Below, one piece after another: positions 56,880 through 64,000 of a stretch of 64,000 bases of DNA. How positions within the stretch are numbered: position 1 is the first letter of the stretch; each line of letters opens with the position of its first letter. The position numbers and the translations under genes were made by a program. The notes under the pieces are model-generated. The model did not search any database, was not told the DNA's origin, and saw only the letters and a program-made list of their open reading frames with translations. Origin of the DNA: Paraburkholderia sp. DHOC27 (GTDB taxonomy: Bacteria > Pseudomonadota > Gammaproteobacteria > Burkholderiales > Burkholderiaceae); NCBI RefSeq assembly GCF_003429005.1, contig NZ_QVQV01000001.1, forward strand, positions 496,001 to 560,000, in the 5' to 3' direction.

Positions 56880-58315
56880 AAGAATTTCTCCGTACCGGGC
56901 ACTACATCAACGGCGAGTGGCACGAAAGCGCCACCACGTATCCCGTTTCCAATCCCGCCACGGGCGAGTTGATCGTCAACGTCGCCAAGGGCGGCGCAGC
57001 GGAAACGAAGGAAGCCATCGCCGCCGCGCAACGCGCCTTTCCCGCCTGGCGTGCGCTGACCGCGAAGGAACGCGGCGCAAAAGTGCGGCGTTGGGGCGAG
57101 CTGATGCTGGAGCATCGCGACGCGCTGGCTGAACTGATGTCGCGCGAACAAGGCAAGCCGCTCGCCGAAGCGCGTGGCGAAGTAGGCTACGCAGCGAGCT
57201 TTCTCGAATGGTTCGCTGAAGAAGCAAAGCGTGCCTATGGCGATGTGATTCCGAGCCCGAATCCGAAAGCCAAAATCATCGTGACGCGTGAGCCGATCGG
57301 TGTCGTCGCTGCGATCACGCCGTGGAATTTCCCGCTCGCGATGATCACGCGCAAAGCCGGACCGGCGCTCGCGGCCGGCTGCACGATGGTGCTCAAGCCA
57401 TCCGAAGAAACACCGCTGTCCGCGTTTGCGCTGGCGGTGCTGGCGGAACAGGCGGGCATCCCCGCTGGCGTGCTCAACATCGTGTCCGGTGATGCCGTGG
57501 CCATTGGCGGTGCGCTGACCGAATCGTCGGTGGTGCGCAAGCTCTCGTTCACGGGCTCGACGCGCGTGGGCAAGCTGCTCGCCAAGCAATCCGCGGATAC
57601 GCTGAAGAAGCTGTCGCTCGAACTGGGTGGCAACGCACCGTTCATCGTGTTCGACGACGCCGATATCGACGCCGCCGTGCAAGGCGCGATGGCTTCAAAG
57701 TTTCGCAACACTGGGCAGACCTGCATATGCGTTAATCGCTTCTACGTGCAGGACGGCGTTTACGACGCCTTCACTCAGGCGCTGACAAAGGCCGTGCAAA
57801 AGATGCGCGTGGGTAACGCGCTCGAAGGCGAAGTCGAACAGGGACCGCTCATCAACGCTGCCGCGTTGAAGAAGGTGGAAACCCACGTCGCGGACGCCTT
57901 TGCGAAGGGTGCTAAAGCGTTGACGGGCGGCAAGCGTCACGCGCTCGGCGGCACGTTCTACGAACCGACCGTGCTGGTCGACGCGTCGAAGTCGATGTTG
58001 ATCGCGGAAGAAGAAACCTTCGGTCCGGTCGCCGCATGCTTCCGCTTCAAGACCGAAGACGAAGCGATTGCTGCCGCCAACGACACGCCGTTCGGTCTGT
58101 CTGCCTACTTCTATACGCGCGATCTGGCTCGTGCGTGGCGCGTGTCCGAAGCGCTGGAGAGCGGCATGGTCGGCGTCAACGAAGGGATTCTGTCCACGGA
58201 AGTCGCGCCGTTTGGCGGCGTCAAGGAATCCGGCCTCGGCCGCGAAGGATCGAAGTACGGGCTGGATGAGTACATGGAGTTGAAGTACACGATGATGGGC
58301 GGCCTCGGACGCTGA
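56876..58315 (+). CDS. NAD(P)-dependent aldehyde dehydrogenase (succinate-semialdehyde type)
   Basis: The 479-residue product has the ALDH signatures LELGGNAPFIVF (Glu near residue 250) and FRNTGQTCICVNRFYV with the catalytic Cys near 284. The N-terminal and ITPWNFPLAMITRKAGPALAAG motifs match the GabD group. It oxidises an aldehyde to the acid, likely succinate semialdehyde or a related short-chain aldehyde. It overlaps the aldo/keto reductase gene by 4 bp. Confidence 0.9.
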   Translation: MKEFLRTGHYINGEWHESATTYPVSNPATGELIVNVAKGGAAETKEAIAAAQRAFPAWRALTAKERGAKVRRWGELMLEHRDALAELMSREQGKPLAEARGEVGYAASFLEWFAEEAKRAYGDVIPSPNPKAKIIVTREPIGVVAAITPWNFPLAMITRKAGPALAAGCTMVLKPSEETPLSAFALAVLAEQAGIPAGVLNIVSGDAVAIGGALTESSVVRKLSFTGSTRVGKLLAKQSADTLKKLSLELGGNAPFIVFDDADIDAAVQGAMASKFRNTGQTCICVNRFYVQDGVYDAFTQALTKAVQKMRVGNALEGEVEQGPLINAAALKKVETHVADAFAKGAKALTGGKRHALGGTFYEPTVLVDASKSMLIAEEETFGPVAACFRFKTEDEAIAAANDTPFGLSAYFYTRDLARAWRVSEALESGMVGVNEGILSTEVAPFGGVKESGLGREGSKYGLDEYMELKYTMMGGLGR

Positions 58316-58436
58316 CCCTGCAACACCGTCCGATTTCGCGCAGCCCATGCGCGAAACGGACGATACGTTGGCGCGCGCCGTCAGCCCGCAGTTTGGCTGA
58401 CAGCGCGCGACCGGCGTCAACAAGAATGGAGACACC

Positions 58437-59825
58437 TTGAGTAATCAGGACATCCCGGCAGGCACGCTTGGTCTTAGCCCCGCCCAGCCACACACCAGGG
58501 GCAACGCCCCTGCACACGGCCCCGTCTCGCTCGACGACGTTCCGCTCAACCGGTTTCACGTCAAGATTGCCGGTCTGACGTTTGGCGCGCACTTCACGGA
58601 AGGCTTCGCGCTCGGCACGATCGGCTATGCCCTCACTTCGCTCAACCGTCAGATGCCGCTCGATACGTTCTGGACGGGCATGATTGGCAGTTCGGCGTTG
58701 ATGGGCATCTTTCTGGGCAGCCTGGTATTCGGCTGGCTATCCGACAAGCTGGGTAGGCAAAAGATTTTCCTGCTGAGCTTTCTGATTATCACGCTGGCGG
58801 CGTTCGCGCAGTTCTACGTGACGTCGCCGCTGGAACTGGTTCTGTTGCGCGTGCTGATTGGCTTCGGCATGGGCGGTGACTTCGCGGTGGGCCACGCCAT
58901 TCTCGCGGAATTTTCGCCTCGCAAGCAGCGCGGCACGCTGCTAGGCTCGTTCAGCGTGATCTGGACCGTTGGCTACGTGGTCGCCAATGTGCTCGGGATG
59001 GAGTACGCCAACGCCTCGCCGGACGCGTGGCGCTGGCTGCTGGCATCGGCTGGGGTGCCTGCGTTGATCGTGCTGATCGCGCGCATGGGTACGCCGGAAT
59101 CGCCGCGCTGGCTGCACGGCAAAGGCCGGGTGGCGGAAGCCAAAGCCATCGTGCTGAAGCACTTTGGTCCTAACGTGACGATCGACGGTGGCGATGACGA
59201 ACACACGCGCCTGTCAGGAGGATTTGCGCGGCTGTTCCGCAAGGATCTGATTCGCCGGACCATTTTCAACTGCGCATTCTTCGTGTGCCTCGTGATTCCG
59301 TATTTCGCGATCTACACGTTCTTGCCGACCATCCTCAAGGCGATTCATCTGAACGACGGCTCGGGCGCGGACTTCCTGCTGAACGGATTCCTCGTGCTCG
59401 GCGCCCTGATCGGCATCTGGCTCACGATCAAACTGTCGCGCCGGATGTTCCTGATTGGCTCGTTCGCCGTGACGTGTCTCTCGCTGGTGGCGTTGAGCGT
59501 GCTGCCGGAATCAGCGACGCTGGCGATGATCGTGGCATTTGCGGTCTTCACGTTGACCATGTCGGCGTTCTCGAATCTGGTGGGCGTGTTTCCGCCCGAG
59601 TGTTTCCCCACCGAAGTGCGGGCGTGTGGCGTGGGCCTGGCTATCGCTTGCAGCCGGTTGGGATCAGCAGTGGGCACGTTCTTGTTGCCACTCGGTATTG
59701 CCCAATTGGGATTTCACGCAACGATGATGGTGTTGGCCGCAGTGCTGCTGATCGGCATGGTGGTCTCGATCGCGTGGGCACCTGAGACGAAGCATTTGAC
59801 GCTGAATCAGGCGAGCGGAAGCTAG
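58437..59825 (+). CDS. MFS transporter (sugar/metabolite:H+ symporter type)
   Basis: The 462-residue product has 12 membrane segments. GWLSDKLGRQKIFL (about 100), GFGMGGDFAVGHAILAEFSPRKQRG (about 140) and PESPRWLHGKGR (about 220) are metabolite:H+ symporter features. It starts at TTG with GGAG at proper spacing; no in-frame ATG fits. It is the last gene of the fae-linked group, so it may import the substrate of the operon. A strong terminator follows. Confidence 0.88.
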   Translation: MSNQDIPAGTLGLSPAQPHTRGNAPAHGPVSLDDVPLNRFHVKIAGLTFGAHFTEGFALGTIGYALTSLNRQMPLDTFWTGMIGSSALMGIFLGSLVFGWLSDKLGRQKIFLLSFLIITLAAFAQFYVTSPLELVLLRVLIGFGMGGDFAVGHAILAEFSPRKQRGTLLGSFSVIWTVGYVVANVLGMEYANASPDAWRWLLASAGVPALIVLIARMGTPESPRWLHGKGRVAEAKAIVLKHFGPNVTIDGGDDEHTRLSGGFARLFRKDLIRRTIFNCAFFVCLVIPYFAIYTFLPTILKAIHLNDGSGADFLLNGFLVLGALIGIWLTIKLSRRMFLIGSFAVTCLSLVALSVLPESATLAMIVAFAVFTLTMSAFSNLVGVFPPECFPTEVRACGVGLAIACSRLGSAVGTFLLPLGIAQLGFHATMMVLAAVLLIGMVVSIAWAPETKHLTLNQASGS

Positions 59826-59851
59826 TTTTCTGATCAAAGCGAAGTGCAAGT

Positions 59852-59890
59852 AAATAAAGCCGAACGCTTCCGCGTTCGGCCTTATTTTTT
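59852..59890 (+). terminator. Rho-independent terminator after the MFS gene
   Basis: A stem GCCGAACGC (59859-59867) pairs with GCGTTCGGC (59872-59880), extended by A/T pairs after one mismatch, with a 4-base loop. A T-run reaches 59890. It ends the fae-linked operon. Confidence 0.88.
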
Positions 59891-59924
59891 GCTGCCGCGT
59901 TAAACCGCAGCGTGGCGTCTTCGC

Positions 59925-60470
59925 TTAGAAGTTGACTGCGCGATTGTTCTCCCGTTTGCTGTCTTCAGGAAAGGCCGCGCCGAGCACCGCGTGCAACAAC
60001 TGCGTGTGGGCGTCGCCGGCATCCAGCACCATCAGACTGTCTTCAAACGCAACGTCCAGCGGTAGCTGACCGTCCAGAATCGCCGTTAGCGTTGCCTCCG
60101 ACGACACCAGTACCACGTCACGATCCTCCTGCTTTTCCGACGTCACATCGGGCGGCTCCGGCGTGATATCTGGATCGAAGCCGTTTTCGGTGGCGTGAAA
60201 AAATCCCCAGGTGCCGATTTCAATCAGCAGCACATAGAAGTCCGGCAATGCCATCAAACGGCTCACGGGCACGGCTGCTTCGAGGCGGCTTTGCAGACCT
60301 TTGAGGGCGTCGATGGCGGCGAGGCGCAGCTTCATGTTGCTCAACGCGCCGTCCACAGGAGTCTCCGGCAATACGCCGCTTTCCATCGCTTCGCGCGTCG
60401 CAACCGCAACGGCGAGCGCCTGGGGATGCCCGATATTGAATTCGATCTTCAGTTCACAGATTGCGCACAT
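59925..60470 (-). CDS. Hypothetical protein linked to the alkyl sulfatase gene
   Basis: The 181-residue product begins MCAICELKIEFNIGHPQALAV and is acidic and soluble. Its N-terminal CxxC could bind metal. No family is recognised. The start at 60470 follows GGGAGG and lies 12 bp after the stop of the sulfatase gene, so it is translated from the same message. An accessory role for the sulfatase is possible. Confidence 0.7.
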   Translation of the reverse strand: MCAICELKIEFNIGHPQALAVAVATREAMESGVLPETPVDGALSNMKLRLAAIDALKGLQSRLEAAVPVSRLMALPDFYVLLIEIGTWGFFHATENGFDPDITPEPPDVTSEKQEDRDVVLVSSEATLTAILDGQLPLDVAFEDSLMVLDAGDAHTQLLHAVLGAAFPEDSKRENNRAVNF

Positions 60471-60481
60471 CGGGCCTCCCG

Positions 60482-62536
60482 TTATGGCGTGACGATGTTG
60501 AACCAGAAATCGAAGTTGTCGAGCCACGAGACGAACTCGCCCAGTTTCGGCGCGCTGCCGCTGATCTTCGCCTTGCCGCCCATGACCAGCTTTTCCATCG
60601 ACGTATTGCCCATCATGACTTCGTTGAGATCGGCGCGCGTCATTGTCACCGAGGCATCTGCGGTATCCGAAGTCTTGCCTTTTGAATAGTGCAGCGCGGA
60701 GTTTTCGACGCCGACCAGGTAGCGCTCGTTCGTATCCGTCATGATGAAATTGAACGTGATGGACTTGCCGGCGGCGCGATCGCCATTCAGACGCACGCCC
60801 TGGTAATCAAGGAACATTTCCAGCGGCATGGCCTTGATCGTATCGGGACTTTGCGAACTGCCGAACGGAACCTTGTGCACGCCATTGCGCAATTCCATGG
60901 CGCCGGTCAGATAGAAGTTGCGCCACGGCGCGGACTCCGCCTGGTAGCCGAGCTGTTCGTAGGTATCCGCGAGCAGATGCCTGGCGGAAACGTTTTGCGG
61001 ATCGGCAAAAACCACGTGATTGACGACTTCCGCGACCCAACGATATTCGCCCTTGTCGTAATACGCTTGAGCCTTTTGCAGGACCGCCGCCGAACCGCCC
61101 ATGAACTCGACATACCGCTTGCCGTTTTCCACGGGCGGCAGGCGGTGCAGATTGGCCGGTACGCCGTCGAAGAAACCCAGACGCAGGTTGTACTGCGCGA
61201 CGAGATCGTGAAACACCGTGCCGTAGTAGCTGCGGCAATACCACTGTTTGGCGAGCGAATCGGGCAGCCGCAACGACTCCGCGATCTCGAGCGGCGTGTA
61301 GCCGGTGTTGGCGAGCCGCATGGTCTGATCGTGCAGATAGCGGTACATGTCGCGCTGCGCTCGCAGGAAGGCGACGATGCGTTCGTTGCCCCACGTCGGC
61401 CAGTAGTGCGACGCGAACAGCACTTCCATCTCGCCGCCGAACATGTCGATGGCAGCTTGCAGGTACTTCGACCACAACAGCGCGTCGCGGACCTTCGCAC
61501 CACGTAACGTGTAGAGGTTGTGCAGCGTGTGGGTGGCGTCTTCGGCTGCGCAGAAGGCCTTGAACTTCGGCAGGTAGAACATGAACTCGGCGGGCGCTTC
61601 GGATTCGGGCGCCATGATGATCGTCATGTCCACGCCGTCCAGCGTGAGCTTCTGACCGGTGGAAGTGGCGAAATCCGTGGGGACCAGCATGGTGATGGCG
61701 CCGATCGACGTGGTCTTGCCCAGGCCGCCATCCACGACGCCGGTCGTATTTCTCGGCAACAGATTGCCGTACATGTACGCGGCGCGTCGACTCATGGCGT
61801 TGCCGGCAATCACGTTCTCGCCCACCGCGGCTTCGGTAAAGCCCGCGGGCGCGTAGATCTTCACCTTGCCGGCTTTGAGATCGGCCTCGTCGATGATGCC
61901 GCGAATGCCGCCGTAGTGGTCTGCGTGGCTATGCGTGTAAATGACGTGGGTGATGGGCCGCTCGCCGAGATGCGGCACCACGAGCTGCTTCCAGACGACG
62001 ACCGATGCATCTTCGGTCATGAGCGGGTCGATCACGATCCAGCCCGTGTCGCCGCGAATGATGCTCATCACCGACAGGTCGTAACCGCGCACCTGCCAGA
62101 TGCCGTCCACCACCTGGAACAGCCCGTGATTCATGTTCAGCTTGGCATTGCGCCACAAGCTTGGATTGACCGAGTCCGGCGCGTTGTTCTCGGGGCCGCC
62201 GCTAATAAATGCGAACTGGTTTAGATCCCACGCAGCCCCTCCTTTCGAACTGGGAATGATGCCGGGATCGGGCAGTGTGGCGATCAACCCACGCGTGGCG
62301 TCCTGAAAGTCCTGAGTATCGCTAAATGAAAGCTGATTGGCATAAACCGCGTTGGCTTCGCGAGTGGCCTGGGTGGGTGGCTTTGCACCGATGCCGGTAG
62401 GCTTGGGGCTCGCGGGATTCTGCGCGATGGCCTCCCCGACGACCGTGCCAAACCCCGTGGCGATGCCAACCGTGGCGACGCCTTTCAGAAAGTCTCTACG
62501 TTTTGTTCCGGAAGCCGGATTGCTTTCGTCGGACAT
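60482..62536 (-). CDS. Tat-exported alkyl sulfatase (metallo-beta-lactamase family, SdsA1-like)
   Basis: The enzyme hydrolyses alkyl sulfates such as detergents, giving alcohol and sulfate. The 684-residue product begins with a Tat signal (TKRRDFLKGVATVG), then the dinuclear zinc motif THSHADHYGG near residue 215, and later conserved AEDATHTLHNLYTLRGAKVRD. A middle dimerisation region and a C-terminal SCP2-like domain (about 560-684) complete the known SdsA1 layout. It heads a two-gene unit with the small gene at 59925-60470. Confidence 0.93.
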   Translation of the reverse strand: MSDESNPASGTKRRDFLKGVATVGIATGFGTVVGEAIAQNPASPKPTGIGAKPPTQATREANAVYANQLSFSDTQDFQDATRGLIATLPDPGIIPSSKGGAAWDLNQFAFISGGPENNAPDSVNPSLWRNAKLNMNHGLFQVVDGIWQVRGYDLSVMSIIRGDTGWIVIDPLMTEDASVVVWKQLVVPHLGERPITHVIYTHSHADHYGGIRGIIDEADLKAGKVKIYAPAGFTEAAVGENVIAGNAMSRRAAYMYGNLLPRNTTGVVDGGLGKTTSIGAITMLVPTDFATSTGQKLTLDGVDMTIIMAPESEAPAEFMFYLPKFKAFCAAEDATHTLHNLYTLRGAKVRDALLWSKYLQAAIDMFGGEMEVLFASHYWPTWGNERIVAFLRAQRDMYRYLHDQTMRLANTGYTPLEIAESLRLPDSLAKQWYCRSYYGTVFHDLVAQYNLRLGFFDGVPANLHRLPPVENGKRYVEFMGGSAAVLQKAQAYYDKGEYRWVAEVVNHVVFADPQNVSARHLLADTYEQLGYQAESAPWRNFYLTGAMELRNGVHKVPFGSSQSPDTIKAMPLEMFLDYQGVRLNGDRAAGKSITFNFIMTDTNERYLVGVENSALHYSKGKTSDTADASVTMTRADLNEVMMGNTSMEKLVMGGKAKISGSAPKLGEFVSWLDNFDFWFNIVTP

Positions 62537-63105
62537 ACATCCTCCATGTTTTCCAGGACACCCGTGGACCGATTCAAGTGCGTGGTAGCCATCGGGCGAT
62601 GAGGCGGTCGCGTTTAATCCTAGGTTAACGAGAAATGATCCGCAATGGACTTGGGGTACGACCAGTTTTCGAAACTGGAAGGAACCCGAAATGATTAATG
62701 AAATATCAAGCGGAATTGTTGCTGGTTTCTCGTGTAGTTGATGGATTGAGCTATCACCGTCAGGCGCGCATCCCCTACGTGCATCGCAGTTTCGGTTGAT
62801 GTGTGGGCTTTGATTCCATTGCCCGTCATGGCGAGCCGAATCTGGTTCATCCAGATTCCTACATTGCAGTCAGAACAATCCCACTCAAATAAGAATGGTC
62901 CTAGGTACTTAAGAATCGCCGCTCCATATCATTAATGGGCGCCTGAACGATAGGCCAATGCTTCAAAACAAGACCGCCTTTCCGGCGATGAACATTGGAA
63001 CGCCCAAGGCAACGCCACCGGGCATACGCAAGAGGCGCGTCGCAATGAACACGGCGCCGCGTCGAATTCAACGCAAGAACGTTTTTAGTCACTGGAGTAG
63101 TCACC
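62537..63105. other. Intergenic region upstream of the fimbrial genes
   Basis: About 570 bp between divergent genes, AT-richer at 62640-62760. It should contain the sulfatase and pilin promoters. No repeats resembling invertible phase switches and no iterons were noticed. Confidence 0.4.
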
Positions 63106-63660
63106 ATGAAATCACTGATCCCCGCTATTGCAATCGCCGCTGGCGGTTTGCTCGGTCTCGCATCGTTCGGCGCACAGGCGTCGGACGGCACGATCACGTT
63201 CACAGGCACGCTGTCGGATACCACGTGCTCGATCAACGGCATCGCCTCGGGCACGCCCGTTACTTCGGCGGTCACGCTGCCGGAAGTGTCGGCTTCCACG
63301 TTGGGTGTCGCGGGTGCAACCGCCGGCCGTTCGGCTCCGATTCCGCTGGAATTGACCGGCTGCTCGGGTACCGCGACCAAAGCCGTGGCCTATTTCGAAA
63401 GCAGTCCTAATGTCGATCAGGCCAACGGATATTTGACGAACACGGGCGGCACTGCCAAGAACGTCGACGTGCGTTTGCTGAACGCGTCGTTCCAGCCGAT
63501 CAACATTCTGACCGCTGAAAACAACCATATCGCCGCTAATGGCGCAACCATCAGCGCGGGCGCGGCCAGCCTCAAGTACTACGGCGAGTATTTCGCCACC
63601 GGTGCAGCGACTGCCGGCACGGTGAACACGAGCGTTTCGTACACGATGCAGTACCAGTAA
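63106..63660 (+). CDS. Major fimbrial subunit (type 1 pilin family)
   Basis: The 184-residue product has a signal peptide cleaved near AQAS (about residue 25). A pilin beta-sandwich with the conserved disulfide cysteines follows (Cys in DTTCSING and Cys in LTGCSG). It ends with the penultimate tyrosine motif SVSYTMQYQ used for donor strand exchange. GGAG lies before the ATG. A strong terminator follows, then the chaperone gene. Confidence 0.92.
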   Translation: MKSLIPAIAIAAGGLLGLASFGAQASDGTITFTGTLSDTTCSINGIASGTPVTSAVTLPEVSASTLGVAGATAGRSAPIPLELTGCSGTATKAVAYFESSPNVDQANGYLTNTGGTAKNVDVRLLNASFQPINILTAENNHIAANGATISAGAASLKYYGEYFATGAATAGTVNTSVSYTMQYQ

Positions 63661-63672
63661 GCGAATAGCTCA

Positions 63673-63700
63673 GGCGTTCGCACGTGCGAACGCCTTTTTT
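63673..63700 (+). terminator. Terminator between pilin and chaperone genes
   Basis: A perfect 22-bp palindrome at 63673-63694 (arms GGCGTTCGCAC and GTGCGAACGCC) is followed by a T-run to 63700. As in other fimbrial clusters, a partial terminator here would raise pilin message over downstream genes. Confidence 0.88.
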
Positions 63701-63742
63701 GCAGCCAATTTTTAAGATCATTTTTGAAAGAAGGTGGGTGTG

Positions 63743-64000
63743 ATGAAGCTCGGTCGAATTGCAATGGGAGTGGGTCTTGCCTGTGCGCTGATGGCGGGTG
63801 CGGCAAGCGCAAGCGTGACGATTGGCGGGACGCGTGTCGTGTATCCGCTCGATCAGCGCGAAGTCACCGTCAAGCTGGATAACGACAGCGCGACGCCGTC
63901 GCTGGTGCAGGTATGGATCGACGATGGTCATCCGGATGCGAAGCCGGGCGACATCAAGGTGCCGTTTGTGATTACGCCGCCGATCTTCCGCATGGACCCG
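63743..64000 (+). CDS. Periplasmic fimbrial chaperone, PapD-like (cut by window end)
   Basis: 86 codons are visible. A signal peptide (about 1-25, ending ASA) is followed by the pili-assembly chaperone start, with TRVVYPLDQREVTVKLDND, LVQVWIDDG and PPIFRMDP, all standard for the family's first Ig domain. AAGGTG lies upstream. The chaperone would fold the pilin from the preceding gene, and the usher is expected beyond the window. Confidence 0.92.
   Translation, partial: MKLGRIAMGVGLACALMAGAASASVTIGGTRVVYPLDQREVTVKLDNDSATPSLVQVWIDDGHPDAKPGDIKVPFVITPPIFRMDP

Overview
The window is high-GC DNA from a betaproteobacterium, most likely Paraburkholderia (family Burkholderiaceae), from a secondary chromosome or megaplasmid. 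Supporting signs are a Rep_3-type replication initiator with iterons instead of dnaA/oriC, a KfrA-like protein, several short H-NS-type proteins, a phasin and Burkholderia-style catabolic operons. No rRNA, tRNA, insertion sequence, prophage or CRISPR array was found.

Replication region (1-6100). The leftmost gene is the 5' part of the initiator on the minus strand. It is followed by about 2.3 kb of non-coding DNA with at least 21 direct iterons of core CCYG-N6-CTCACC, ending in a block of six at 22-23 bp spacing. Next come a KfrA-like coiled-coil protein with a zinc ribbon, a tyrosine-recombinase-fold protein that has lost four of five catalytic residues, and a small unknown gene behind a near-perfect LexA box. 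The same iteron core recurs 18 more times, in seven clusters across the next 50 kb, always between genes and three times between convergent gene ends. This is the most unusual signal in the window.

6-25 kb. Threonine catabolism (kbl-tdh with a divergent XRE/cupin regulator), YceI/TetR, a Tag-family glycosylase lacking its zinc site, LpxO, an O-methyltransferase, an ECF sigma operon, a sugar-acid dehydratase pair, an SDR, a GlxA-type regulator and a CPA1 antiporter.

25-34 kb. A GntR-controlled catabolic operon: class V aminotransferase, MFS transporter, hydratase and a large FAD/Fe-S oxidase. A divergent AraC/EamA pair follows.

34-54 kb. An exported beta-propeller-like protein with an EF-hand loop, a YcaQ-type glycosylase, a cyclic-nucleotide-domain flavoprotein without a CxxC, a DedA-rhodanese fusion, Ogt, a BvgS-like hybrid kinase, an H-NS-like protein with a charge-reversed DNA-binding loop, a phasin, a GntP permease, small exported proteins and a class C serine hydrolase.

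54-64 kb. Canonical H-NS, a formaldehyde-activating enzyme followed by aldo/keto reductase, aldehyde dehydrogenase and an MFS transporter, a Tat-exported alkyl sulfatase with a small partner gene, and the start of a chaperone-usher fimbrial cluster cut by the window end.

Coordinates were read by eye. Start codons were chosen by Shine-Dalgarno context and family length; functions come from recognised motifs without database searches.
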